NCBI RefSeq assembly: GCF_014191725.1
Contig: NZ_JACHWZ010000001.1
Span: 62,001-126,000 of the forward strand
Direction of reading: 5' to 3'
DNA from: Microbulbifer rhizosphaerae
Lineage (GTDB): Bacteria > Pseudomonadota > Gammaproteobacteria > Pseudomonadales > Cellvibrionaceae
DNA: 64,000 bases
How positions within the stretch are numbered: position 1 is the first letter of the stretch; every line of letters begins with the position of its first letter. This document shows positions 18,201 to 26,139 of this stretch, piece after piece. Below the pieces are notes generated by a model that saw nothing but the letters and a program-made list of their open reading frames with translations, had not been told where the DNA came from and did not search any database. A program made the translations under genes and the position numbers.

Positions 18201-20736
18201 CCCGAGAATGGTTTCTGATAAGCTCAAAGATATGTTGCGAGGTTTGGGGCTTATTAATGATGTGTTTGTTCTCGATACAACAAAACTATACATTAAGAAG
18301 GCCGAGTCAACCTATTGGATTTGCGAAAATTGTCGGTCGGTTAATTTGGCGCCCGAGAGTAAACGTTGTCGCAGGATCCGGTATAACTCGGTGTGTAATG
18401 GCCGACTGGAGGAAGCCCCGATCGAAAAATTACATGATACCGACAATTACTATACAGCCTTTTTAGATCGAAAAAGTGTCTTGTCAGCATTGCGCTGTGA
18501 GGAACTCATTGGGCACACCGATAAAAAAGACCAGCGTAAGCGTCAACTGGCTTTTCAAAATGTATATTTGCGTTCCGACCGCCATCAATTACCAACTGAT
18601 AAGCTTGAGCGATATTACGGCGTCGATCTCCTGAGTGTCACCACGACGATGGAAGCAGGTGTTGACATTGGTGAATTAAAAACAATTTATCTTGGAAACA
18701 TGCCTCCACGGCGATTTAATTACCAGCAGCGTGTTGGACGGGCAGGGAGACGCAACGATCGTCTGTCCTTATCAGTGACTCTGTGTAAGGGTATGAAACA
18801 CGATGAGTATTACTTTGCCAACCGCTATTTGATGGTTTGTGAAAAAGCCACTAGTCCGATGATTGATCTCAACAGTCAAGTGATCCTTGATCGGGCGGCG
18901 ATGAAGCTTGCCTTTTTTACAGTCTTTGATGCAGAACGCGCAATGGTAGAGACGTATTTCCCGGCGGGCGGCGTCAGCGGTGGCGCCACTACGGGCCGCT
19001 TTGGTAGCCTGAGGCAAATGCGTGATCACCACAATCATGTTCTGCAAGCCTTCGACGCTCACAGACAGACGATTTCACAACGTCTTATGAGTTTGGTGGG
19101 CCAAGGGCGCAAATCCGATGTGCCCGCTTTGATTGATAGGCTGATTGCTCGTATTAGGCAGGATTTACTGCCGGCGCTTGGGGGATGGATAGATCACTAC
19201 GGGGAAGAATTTGCGTTGAGCGAAGTTATGTCCTTGGAAGGGTATTTCCCGTTATTTGGTATGCCAATACGTGTCTCTAATTTGGTGCACGCCGAACCCA
19301 ACGTCGCCCCGAATCGAAAGCGTTTTCCGATCGAATACGGCGTGATTGATCGCGGTCGTTCTATTGCGATTAGCGAATACTCCCCAGGTTCTGAGATCAT
19401 TAAGGACAAAATGATTTTCCGATCAGTGGGAGTTTGGTGGCCAACCATGGATCGCTCTGGGGCGGGCCGACACATTGTTGGCCAGGACCCGGTTAATCCG
19501 GTGGACCTCACGGTATGCGAAAACTGCGGTACGATCGCGCTCACACGCGTTGATGCTTGTGACGAATGCGGCGAGGCCGGCGACAAAGTACATTCCTATG
19601 CGGGGTGGGAGCCGCCGGCATTTGTCGCCGATGTGGACGGAACTAAACCTTACAACGGCATTCTGAATAAGCAGTCTGCCAATCTGGTTAAATACCCCGT
19701 GGGGATACATGAGGCCGATGATGTTGTGGAGGCACGTAACTACGAAGCGGCTTCCCGGACGTGCACGATCGTGGAGGCCAATACTAACGATTATGCCGGA
19801 TTTACATTTCATCGTGCGAAGCCAACTGCCTCGTGCCCGGGAGCCTATATCGCAGAGGAAGTACGTGCGGACCGAAATATTCGCGCCTGGCCAAGGGATA
19901 ACGTTGAGTCTCAAAGTATAGGCCCCATTGCATTAACAACTCAGAGGCAGACTGATGTATTGATGATGTCAGCACAATCGCTGCCTGAGGAGATGATGCC
20001 GAGCGCAGGTATGCCGCCACCGCGTTACCGCTCGGCGTTTCTCTCTTTGGCTACGTTATTGGGCAATGCCATTACTTACCGGGAAGATATCGAACCGTCC
20101 GAACTTTCGGTGGGTGTCCTGTATGATGGTGGTAATCGTGATGTGGGCCAAGCACCGCGTTTTCGAATATATGTGGCTGATTCTTTGGATAATGGGGCGG
20201 GTTACTGCTCCTCCTATGCGTCGATTCAGGCTGTTGACGAATTATTTGATTTTGTCGACTCACATTTACTGCCGCTGTTCCTGTCAAACCAACACCAGCG
20301 GCATTGCCGCACTAGCTGCCCGAAGTGCTTGAGAAATTATCACAATCGTTTCCATCATCAGGGGCTGGACTGGCGTCTAGCACTGGATTTACTGGCCGTG
20401 ATAAAAGATGCGGATCACTCGTTCTTGGAATTTGCGCCTCATTGGCAATCCAATATATCTGAGCGACTAGTGTCGTTGTTGCAAGGTGTCGGCCAGACGG
20501 GTTTCCAGGAGAGTTCCTACGGCGGTACGACAGTCATCAATTGGTCTGACAAAAACACCGTCCTTTACCCACTTCATCCGTTGATCGATGAAGGTAGTCC
20601 TGGGGCACAGACCTTAAAATTGGAGGTTGAGCAGTACTATCGAGGAAAGAACTGTATATTCTATTCGTTATATGACCTTGAGCGCACGCCGAATACCGTG
20701 CTGACCCACATCAGTGGGGCGATAAAACGTGGCTGA
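15229..20736 (+). CDS. druE: Giant superfamily 2 helicase with DUF1998 C-terminus (DruE-like)
   Basis: 1835 aa from the ATG at 15229, which overlaps the preceding stop (ATGA) and has GGAG 10 nt upstream; a GTG at 15220 is less likely. Walker A TTGTGSGKT is at 122-130, motif II DELH at 336-339 and motif VI QRVGRAGRR near 1167-1175, with a large insert between the two RecA lobes. Zinc-binding pairs are CPACEAN, CENCRSVN...C and CENCGT...CDEC. The end is a DUF1998/MrfA-type domain: DSLDNGAGYC, then CRTSCPKCLRNY. This size and layout are characteristic of DruE, the core of Druantia anti-phage systems. DISARM helicases are shorter and keep DUF1998 in a separate protein. Confidence 0.85.
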   Translation: MSSTLTQVYGSIKERLRIYLNTAYLTNSDSFNKAREQFVLDDENGPMFRKPVFEIMDRYKSSGLSFWDFLSQKTTITKSLSLEGRDRLQSMIENGFGTHALYSHQIEAVTAAYLRKENVVVTTGTGSGKTFCFLAPLVAQLLHEAVEGQSHNPGWLGHTTQGPRLWWKSSPPVYHPARAGESRTSGLRALMLYPLNALVQDQVEGLRKIFDSEPADDFFNSELRGNRVYLGQYNGATLGKGQSEDRARLKECAKGLSEISEIAEEIDASERFRVQRSGGAELLTRWDMQDFPPDILITNYSMLGIMLTREEEKSLFEQTGQWLRSDPDNVFYLVVDELHSYRGTAGTEISYTLKTFLERIGLHPDHPQLRIIATSASVAPAENESADPPFLSDFFGTDRSRRCFKTIGGAVYVEPYSTGGIQQIRDLSEIFEDFERSEQTDADCEAALQALAEAVGADSESDEQILNTLPIVDSLAEVSALEKRAHFEGMAVDVPPISISSVSERVFGGNEFAARGLINLLTSESGPLNGSHTKLRMHLFVRYLSGVMRSMNFTEGRLQSVDLYELGTPYCPTHNVLTMESCYCQDCGELYYRGYIPPSNRGIFVSNDVPVDITGADRNAISQFLFTTAEGTQSFTPRDNWRQVWFNGRTGQVDENTHQNRPLDQCWAKVWARNFNLINGQEDFPSTCPACEANWANRGDQINSPIRTMGTGYNRLHQMLCEEIVATQRDVDASSNAKLVTFSDSRRDAALLSADLEYNHYRDVVRTLLEKHLGESSIPAEEIRDFVYTVNHKSFSEMRKTRFYQKKRELALDIYAVLKEEEADPAKVREVDDLIAQGRDDLRHFESIIGDVEDELVSLGINPGGFYKKGGFDWYEVYDESLWPASLEEQDERYHVRGDFKARLKKEARKIITDSLGRDFESLGYGWLTFYRYGPDAPKDANDIALIDTVIRFIASWYRTRPESGDGTDQLPNYFVNAIQPHYRSIQTLASPRMVSDKLKDMLRGLGLINDVFVLDTTKLYIKKAESTYWICENCRSVNLAPESKRCRRIRYNSVCNGRLEEAPIEKLHDTDNYYTAFLDRKSVLSALRCEELIGHTDKKDQRKRQLAFQNVYLRSDRHQLPTDKLERYYGVDLLSVTTTMEAGVDIGELKTIYLGNMPPRRFNYQQRVGRAGRRNDRLSLSVTLCKGMKHDEYYFANRYLMVCEKATSPMIDLNSQVILDRAAMKLAFFTVFDAERAMVETYFPAGGVSGGATTGRFGSLRQMRDHHNHVLQAFDAHRQTISQRLMSLVGQGRKSDVPALIDRLIARIRQDLLPALGGWIDHYGEEFALSEVMSLEGYFPLFGMPIRVSNLVHAEPNVAPNRKRFPIEYGVIDRGRSIAISEYSPGSEIIKDKMIFRSVGVWWPTMDRSGAGRHIVGQDPVNPVDLTVCENCGTIALTRVDACDECGEAGDKVHSYAGWEPPAFVADVDGTKPYNGILNKQSANLVKYPVGIHEADDVVEARNYEAASRTCTIVEANTNDYAGFTFHRAKPTASCPGAYIAEEVRADRNIRAWPRDNVESQSIGPIALTTQRQTDVLMMSAQSLPEEMMPSAGMPPPRYRSAFLSLATLLGNAITYREDIEPSELSVGVLYDGGNRDVGQAPRFRIYVADSLDNGAGYCSSYASIQAVDELFDFVDSHLLPLFLSNQHQRHCRTSCPKCLRNYHNRFHHQGLDWRLALDLLAVIKDADHSFLEFAPHWQSNISERLVSLLQGVGQTGFQESSYGGTTVINWSDKNTVLYPLHPLIDEGSPGAQTLKLEVEQYYRGKNCIFYSLYDLERTPNTVLTHISGAIKRG

Positions 20737-21871
20737 TCAATCGGTATTCGAAACAGTGGCGGTTTCGAACCTCCGTCCACTGTCTCGCATGTCATATTGG
20801 CGCTTTGAGGAACTCAATCAGTGTCGACTCAAGGGCTTATTCCCGTTGCACGTGGTTACCACGCCTGCAAACCTACCTGTAGTATGGTTATCTTCCAGGC
20901 GGGCGGTGTTAGGGGAAATCTTACATGAAGCCCTCGCACGCATCTCTGAACAGGCTAAGAAAACCGGTTGGCCTGAGCCAGCTCAGCTTCACGCGTTGTG
21001 TGAAGCGGCGCGCAAATCGGTTACGGCCAAGTTTACACAACGAGGTGGCGGTGATCGTTATGATTCGGTGGCGAGCTGGCCGGACTACGGTACGGTGTTG
21101 TCGGCCGTCGCTGAAGTTCCGCGACGTTCGTCGACATCCCCGGTCGATCCGGCCGATAAACCTCAATTTTTCCCAGAGTACGATGTGTATTCAACGGACA
21201 GTCGTATAGCTGGACGACCAGATCTCATTATTCGGCGAGGTGATCACATCACTTTAATCGATTATAAATGGAGAAAGCGAGAGATCACCGATAGCCCCTA
21301 TTATGAGCAGTATGTGGCGCAGTTACAGGTGTATGCTGCGCTTATTGAGGAACGGTGGGGCGTGTTTCCTCATCTAGCATACTTGGTCTCAAACGGTAAG
21401 CGCCACAGGGTTGTTTTGCAGCAAACTCGTGCGAGTCAATTATTGAATGACATGCAGCACCTACTAGAAGATATCAACCGGCAGGTCGCGAATTTAGGTC
21501 ATGATGCCTCGGCCTTTGCAAAACCGAGCGAAGAGGCCTGCTCGACCTGCGCAGCTAAACCCTGGTGCGGCGCCTATCGTGATCAATTGCAGGTCATTCC
21601 CTTACCCCAAAAACGACATATTCTGTGGGGGTACCAAGAAGGCTCATGGCAAGAAAATCGGCGCACAGGCGTCACCATCACCTTGCGCAGCGAGCAGCAC
21701 AGTTTTGGCAGGCCGGGGGCGACGATTAAACTAACTCGTGTGCCGAAAACTTGGTTTCCTCAACTGGAAGATAGACCCGGTCAGGCAGTGATAGTGACCA
21801 ATGTTCATGCGACACCCGGTGCGAATGCAGCAGCGTGTAGCTTTGAGACACAAATTTTGCCCATTGGATGA
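20729..21871 (+). CDS. Cas4/AddB-like PD-(D/E)XK nuclease with iron-sulfur Cys set
   Basis: 380 aa, GTG start overlapping the helicase stop by 8 nt. The RecB-type nuclease core is visible: GEILHEALARI, GRPDLI with Asp165, LIDYKW with Asp178 and Lys180, and QLQVYAALIEE (QxxxY). Four Cys are placed as in Cas4/AddB iron-staple nucleases: Cys32 near the N-terminus, then Cys271, Cys274 and Cys280 near the C-terminus. The last ~90 residues form an extra OB-like or beta domain. It should be a metal-dependent DNA exonuclease or endonuclease acting with the helicase. Such a gene is not part of the canonical four-gene type II Druantia as I know it. Confidence 0.85.
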   Translation: MADQSVFETVAVSNLRPLSRMSYWRFEELNQCRLKGLFPLHVVTTPANLPVVWLSSRRAVLGEILHEALARISEQAKKTGWPEPAQLHALCEAARKSVTAKFTQRGGGDRYDSVASWPDYGTVLSAVAEVPRRSSTSPVDPADKPQFFPEYDVYSTDSRIAGRPDLIIRRGDHITLIDYKWRKREITDSPYYEQYVAQLQVYAALIEERWGVFPHLAYLVSNGKRHRVVLQQTRASQLLNDMQHLLEDINRQVANLGHDASAFAKPSEEACSTCAAKPWCGAYRDQLQVIPLPQKRHILWGYQEGSWQENRRTGVTITLRSEQHSFGRPGATIKLTRVPKTWFPQLEDRPGQAVIVTNVHATPGANAAACSFETQILPIG

Positions 21872-21874
21872 GCC

Positions 21875-23764
21875 ATGAATGAAGGACGCTGGTCTCCCGA
21901 GCGATGGGCTCAAAAATTATGGGCATATTTTAAGCCTGAGGTGCAACACGGTCGTCCCGTCTATTTTGCTGTCGACCAGTACCTGTTACATGAATTCCTA
22001 CGCGAGGAGAATCCGCTCAGTCAGGTGGATCCAGTTGATAGTCTAAAGTATGCATGTCGACAACTGTTTAGACTAGAGGGGCGTAAAGCTGCCCTTCTGG
22101 AGCGAACATTTGTACGTAATGATAATGGATTATCTAATGCGATTTGCTTTGTGGCTCTTGAAGTACTCGCCGTAGAGCTGATGATGCGTGATAGAAGTTT
22201 CACTGAAGAGGCGTATTTCCCGCGCTTAAGGGATTTGTTAGGCATTGACGTAGACGGTAACCTCTCAAGCGACCCTTTCATACAGGGTGATTTTGATCGT
22301 ATTTGGAAAACGCTAAGCAATGAAATTAAGCGTGTTCCCGGAGGTGGTCAGCACAGTATCACCTTTGCCAAAGGGACTGGGCGCAATGTGCATCGCCAGT
22401 ATCCAATTTCTCAAGCAATGTTGACTAAGGACGATCTGTGTCGGCTTCAACAGAGCTCGCCGGATGCATTTGCGGATATCACGACACTGGCTGATGCTTT
22501 CCATTTTTTACTTAATCATCGCACGGTATTACCTGGTCGGGCAAAATCGATTGTCAACACTGCTGCGCGTGATGGTGCGCGCAGGCTTCGCCTCTCACAC
22601 CAGCTGCTGGATTTTGCTCAAAATACACCGGTACACGTACCGATAGAAAAAGTCAAGAGTGGCTCGCGGTCGGCCAAGTTTGTGGCCTATCGTACAGTTG
22701 ATTTTTTTTCCGATGATAAAATTCATTTGTACTATGTGGACGAGCAGGGCGTCGAACAAATCTCACGAACAGCTCAGCAGGTTCTCACTTTTTGTGGTGA
22801 TAACAAGATGTTGCTGCTTGTCGAAAGTGATAACAGGTTTACCACTGTTGGTGGGCGAGAACCACTATCGGTGGGCGAAACTTATTTAATCATTTGTCAG
22901 GAAGACAGGATTAAAATTGTAGATTATATCCTTCAGAAAGTGATGTTGCCGAACGAGGGCTTATCAGCCATTGAATGTGTGTTGCCGCGAGGGTATCTAG
23001 CCTTTTTATATACGCTGGATACCAATCCAGCTCATCCATTATGGTATAAGGCAGGGAAGCTTTGCTTCGATGAAAAGGATCGAATTCAGGCTTTGAGTTT
23101 GGAGGGCGGGCTGCTTATCGATGGTCGGAAAAAGCAGTATTTGAGTCCTTATTGTCCTCGAGCCTTATCCGTAGGTGGAAAAAAGTTGGCTCATCACGTC
23201 GATATTCAAGTCAATGATGAGACAATGTCGGTAGGACAGTTTTTTGGACAACTTCATCGCGGAATGTCGTTTCCGATTAACCCGTATACTGTTGTCTATG
23301 GAGGCCGTCGACTATCCTTTGAAATGAGAACAATCGACAGTCAAGTTAAGTGTGATTTCACTCTCGGTTATCCCCTGGAATCCGATGAGTTGTCGCCCAC
23401 TATCGCTCTCGTGGAGCCCGAGGATGAGGCGCTCATCGGAATGTCTTTGCGTTCAAGCGGAAAATTCCGTACGCCCCTTAGTGCGCGACAATCCAAGGAA
23501 CGACATATTGCACTATCATTGCTGAGTTTACCCGCAGACTCTACCGATAAGGCGATAAGCCATCAGGATGTTGAAGCGATCGAGTCTCTGCTCGAAGGCG
23601 TCGGTTTTCCTAACGCTGCAACGATGAGAATCAAGACTCGCCTACAACACGAGCAAGCCATTCCACCGATTGCCTGGAGTGTATTGGTCTCGCAGGGCTG
23701 TATATCTGGTACGGAACTCCCTACTCAGAACCTCTGTGTAGACGCAAAGGAAGAAAATTTATAA
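21875..23764 (+). CDS. Unknown 629-aa protein, last gene of the defence operon
   Basis: Starts 3 nt after the nuclease stop, so it belongs to the same operon. No known domain is recognised. The N-terminal ~130 residues (FAVDQYLLHEFLREENPL, YACRQLFRL) look helical. The middle (HRTVLPGRAKSIVNTAARDGARRLRLSHQLLDFAQN) contains a basic stretch that could contact nucleic acid. The C-terminal half is predominantly beta in texture. No membrane segment or signal peptide. GC and codon use match the other five genes. A regulatory or target-sensing role within the system is a guess from context. Confidence 0.75.
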   Translation: MNEGRWSPERWAQKLWAYFKPEVQHGRPVYFAVDQYLLHEFLREENPLSQVDPVDSLKYACRQLFRLEGRKAALLERTFVRNDNGLSNAICFVALEVLAVELMMRDRSFTEEAYFPRLRDLLGIDVDGNLSSDPFIQGDFDRIWKTLSNEIKRVPGGGQHSITFAKGTGRNVHRQYPISQAMLTKDDLCRLQQSSPDAFADITTLADAFHFLLNHRTVLPGRAKSIVNTAARDGARRLRLSHQLLDFAQNTPVHVPIEKVKSGSRSAKFVAYRTVDFFSDDKIHLYYVDEQGVEQISRTAQQVLTFCGDNKMLLLVESDNRFTTVGGREPLSVGETYLIICQEDRIKIVDYILQKVMLPNEGLSAIECVLPRGYLAFLYTLDTNPAHPLWYKAGKLCFDEKDRIQALSLEGGLLIDGRKKQYLSPYCPRALSVGGKKLAHHVDIQVNDETMSVGQFFGQLHRGMSFPINPYTVVYGGRRLSFEMRTIDSQVKCDFTLGYPLESDELSPTIALVEPEDEALIGMSLRSSGKFRTPLSARQSKERHIALSLLSLPADSTDKAISHQDVEAIESLLEGVGFPNAATMRIKTRLQHEQAIPPIAWSVLVSQGCISGTELPTQNLCVDAKEENL

Positions 23765-24063
23765 AAATTCAAAGTTAAGATATTCAGAAGTGCCGCCATA
23801 CATGCGGCAGGTCTGGCAAGGTCTGCTGGGATGGGATGCTGAGAATAGCTATCGGGCTGGGGATGCGATAGATACCTCCTGTCTTGATTTGCTCGATTAA
23901 GCGGAGGCGACAACTATCTAGAAGAAGAAAGCATTATTATAAATAAGACAATAATTTTTCTCATGTGATATCCGATTGATTGCACATAATAGGGATGATC
24001 TATGTGGTTGCCGGGTTCGCTGCGAATCCGTGGACGGGCCGCATCGAACCCTTCCGGCCCGAC
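23765..24063. other. Gene-free spacer at the right edge of the defence operon
   Basis: About 300 bp, AT-rich at 23930-23990, with no credible reading frame. A short hairpin (gccgccatacatgcggc near 23801) lies after the operon stop. Base composition returns to backbone GC at ~24000, so the boundary of the foreign segment probably lies here. Confidence 0.5.
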
Positions 24064-24088
24064 CGAAAGAGGCGCCCTGGGGCGCCTT
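24064..24088 (-). terminator. Rho-independent-like terminator of the M56-M23 gene
   Basis: A GGCGCC-4 nt-GGCGCC hairpin followed on the minus strand by tctttcgg, starting 9 nt beyond the stop codon. A decayed half of it remains beside the pseudogene copy near 10175. Confidence 0.65.
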
Positions 24089-24096
24089 GGTTTCCT

Positions 24097-25521
24097 CTAC
24101 TGCTCCGCCAGCACCGGCACCTGGCTGGCCGGGTCCACAACCTTGCCGTCCCGATGCAATTCCCAGTGCAGGTGCGGGCCGGTGGCCTTGCCGGTACTGC
24201 CCACCAAGCCGAGGATCTGGCCCCGCTCGACCCTGTCGCCTTTGTTCACCAGGCGCTTGTCCAGGTGCGCATAGAGGGTTTCCACGCCCTGCCCGTGGTC
24301 GATGATTACCACCTCGCCACTGGCCCCCATAGTGCCGGAGAAGGTGACCTCTCCAGCCTTGGGCACCTGTACCCGGGTGCCCCTGGGTGCAGCCAGGTCG
24401 ATGCCCCGGTGCAGGCGCTTCTTCTTGAATTCCGCGTCCTTGATGGGCCAGGGCCTCATGCCGAAGCCGGAGGTGACCCTGGCCTCGGGCAGCGGATTGA
24501 TAAAGGCTTCCGCGACCTTGCCGGCCAGCGCCAGTTGGGGCTGCAGGCCCAGCACCAGGACGCCGCCGGCCAGGGTCATGGACCATAGCGCTTTGTTGGA
24601 GCCCTTGCGGGCGCTCTGTTTGCCGTTCAGAATATGACGGATTCTCAAGGTAAAGCTCCTCTTGTTTTGCGTTGAGAAGGCCGCGACAGGATCATTGCCG
24701 TGAGCTGTCGCGGTTTGGCGAAGGGCCTTCAGCATTGCCTCTGCGTAGGCCCTTCGCCGATTCGGGCTTTCTTTTCTGAGTACCTGTTCGTCGCAGCCCT
24801 GCTCCAGGGCGTCCACTGCCCGTTTCGCCAGTGCCTTCAGCGGCCAGTTGAACCACAACAGGGCCGTCATCCATTGCAGACCAAGCACCGCCAGGGGGTC
24901 GCGCCGCGCCAAGTGTTCCAACTCGTGGCGCACCACCAGGCGGATCTGCTCAAGAGACAGATTGTCCAGAGCCCACTGGCTGAGCGCCAGGGTCGGTTTT
25001 GGCAGGGCCGTGGCAAAGGGAGAGATCCGCTCTTCCACCAACACCAGTCTCAGTTCTTTCGGTGCATCCAATACCCCCAGGTGCCGGGCCAGCTCGCCCT
25101 CTGTCGGTAGGGACTTGCCCTGTCTCACTAACCTGGTCAGCCGCCATTGGCCCAACATCAGACGGGCCAGACTGATGGTGGCGCCCAGGGCCGAGATCAG
25201 GCCCCACGCCAGGAGCCCCCATTGCCAAAAGAAAGCTGTGCCATCCGTTTCCGACGCGAGTTCAACTACAAGGGGGCTAACCGGGGATGGCGACGTGAGT
25301 GCCGGCAGGCTTAGTTTGATGGTCGGAGCCTTTTCCACGACGGGCAGGAAACCCAGACAAAAGCTGGCGAAGGTCAGCACAGCGGCGGCTAACCAGGGCT
25401 CGCGCCAGCCGTTCAGCCAGTCCAGGCGACGGGCCAGCAGCACCAGCATACCCAGCATCGCGGCACCGATGGCCAGGGAGACCAGACTGGATAGGGCCAA
25501 CTGGGCAAGCCATTCAGTCAT
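24097..25521 (-). CDS. BlaR1-type M56 membrane metallopeptidase fused to M23 endopeptidase
   Basis: 474 aa from the ATG at 25521, which overlaps the blaI-type stop and follows a strong GGAGGCGAAG ribosome site. The N-terminal ~135 residues hold three membrane segments. An M56 (BlaR1-like) peptidase domain follows, with the zinc motif HELEH in VRHELEHLARRD. After another hydrophobic segment (LAGGVLVLGLQPQLALA) comes an M23/LytM endopeptidase domain: HRGIDLAAP, IIDHGQGVETLYAHLD and the zinc motif GPHLHWEL. BlaR1 normally carries a penicillin-binding sensor in this place, so the M23 domain makes an unusual sensor-effector hybrid. It may sense or cut peptidoglycan and inactivate the adjacent repressor. 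Confidence 0.9.
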   Translation of the reverse strand: MTEWLAQLALSSLVSLAIGAAMLGMLVLLARRLDWLNGWREPWLAAAVLTFASFCLGFLPVVEKAPTIKLSLPALTSPSPVSPLVVELASETDGTAFFWQWGLLAWGLISALGATISLARLMLGQWRLTRLVRQGKSLPTEGELARHLGVLDAPKELRLVLVEERISPFATALPKPTLALSQWALDNLSLEQIRLVVRHELEHLARRDPLAVLGLQWMTALLWFNWPLKALAKRAVDALEQGCDEQVLRKESPNRRRAYAEAMLKALRQTATAHGNDPVAAFSTQNKRSFTLRIRHILNGKQSARKGSNKALWSMTLAGGVLVLGLQPQLALAGKVAEAFINPLPEARVTSGFGMRPWPIKDAEFKKKRLHRGIDLAAPRGTRVQVPKAGEVTFSGTMGASGEVVIIDHGQGVETLYAHLDKRLVNKGDRVERGQILGLVGSTGKATGPHLHWELHRDGKVVDPASQVPVLAEQ

Positions 25522-25900
25522 CTTCGCCTCCCTTTTTTCCTCCAGTGGCAAGCAGCGCTTCCAGTTCCTTCAACTCGGCTTCGCTGAGCAGCTCGCTACC
25601 GGCAAAGAAGGAGGCCGGCAGCGGCCCCTTGATCTCCAGCACCCGCTCGGCGAAATCCCGGGCATAGGCGGCCAGAGTCTTGACCTTGTCCGCCCTGGCC
25701 TCGAATACCTTGAGCCCATGCACTTCGAAGGCCTGCAACAAGCCCTTGTCCTGCATGCGGTCCAAGGTCTTGCGGGTGGAGGAGTAGGACCAGCCCAGTT
25801 GCTCTTCAACCTGCTGGTGGATCTCGCGGGCGCTGAGAGGTGACTGTTGCCAGAGGGCCTTGAGAATGGCCAGCTCCGAGGCCGAGGGTTGCTGATTCAT
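25514..25900 (-). CDS. BlaI/MecI-family transcriptional repressor
   Basis: 128 aa from the Met at 25900 (NQQPSASELAILKALWQ is the usual family start). The winged-helix DNA-binding domain covers residues ~5-75 with SAREIHQQVEE and SYSSTRKTLDRMQDKGLL. The C-terminal helices for dimerisation follow (AYARDFAERVLEI). These repressors bind palindromes containing TGTCG- or TACA-type halves and are cleaved when the partner M56 protein is activated. Its stop codon overlaps the partner start by 8 nt. It most likely represses its own two-gene operon. Confidence 0.92.
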   Translation of the reverse strand: MNQQPSASELAILKALWQQSPLSAREIHQQVEEQLGWSYSSTRKTLDRMQDKGLLQAFEVHGLKVFEARADKVKTLAAYARDFAERVLEIKGPLPASFFAGSELLSEAELKELEALLATGGKKGGEDD

Positions 25901-25934
25901 GAGGACTTGCCTTGTGACTGATGGGATTAATGTA

Positions 25935-25946
25935 CGACAGATGTCG
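25935..25946. promoter_or_regulatory. Candidate BlaI-type operator
   Basis: The 12-mer cgacagatgtcg has 5-bp inverted arms and lies 35 bp upstream of the repressor start. A further half-site tgtcg occurs at 25972-25976. Assigning it to this repressor is inference from position and symmetry. Confidence 0.5.
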
Positions 25947-25977
25947 CATGTATGCAACTTGTGTCGCCGAAGGGAGT

Positions 25978-26059
25978 CACGGCCTGATTTCCCGCTCCGA
26001 CGAGTCGATGTTGCGGGTGGTGAAGGAAGGCGGTAAAAAGACCCCGGACAAGAAATAAT
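25978..26059 (+). pseudogene. Remnant of a decarboxylase 3' end
   Basis: Reads HGLISRSDESMLRVVKEGGKK...KK-stop, matching the last codons of the decarboxylase at 8082-10103 (HGLIYRSDEPMLRVVKEDGEGGGKK). The rest of the gene is missing. Like the full gene it is followed by a tgtag...ctcctaca hairpin. It shows that DNA between ~10.0 and 26.0 kb was inserted or rearranged by recombination at the decarboxylase locus, or that a second paralogue was largely deleted. Confidence 0.85.
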
Positions 26060-26080
26060 TTTTTACCGCGTTACTCTGAA

Positions 26081-26110
26081 TGTAGAAGCGGCCGCCCCGC
26101 CGCTCCTACA
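26081..26110. repeat. REP-like hairpin
   Basis: Palindrome tgtagaagcggc...cgctcctaca following the decarboxylase remnant; same family as the unit at 10116. Confidence 0.7.
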
Positions 26111-26139
26111 GCAAGTAGAGGACAAAACACCCGCAAACT

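Noticed and set aside
10978-23764. DISARM or BREX assignment
   Set aside because: No separate DrmB-type DUF1998 protein, no PLD protein, no PglZ or BrxC; the helicase carries its own DUF1998 and is DruE-sized.
10978-23764. Classical type II restriction-modification
   Set aside because: No stand-alone restriction enzyme next to the methylase; six coupled genes with helicase and iron-sulfur nuclease instead.
24097-25900. Beta-lactamase resistance operon
   Set aside because: BlaI and M56 are present, but there is no penicillin-binding sensor domain and no beta-lactamase gene.
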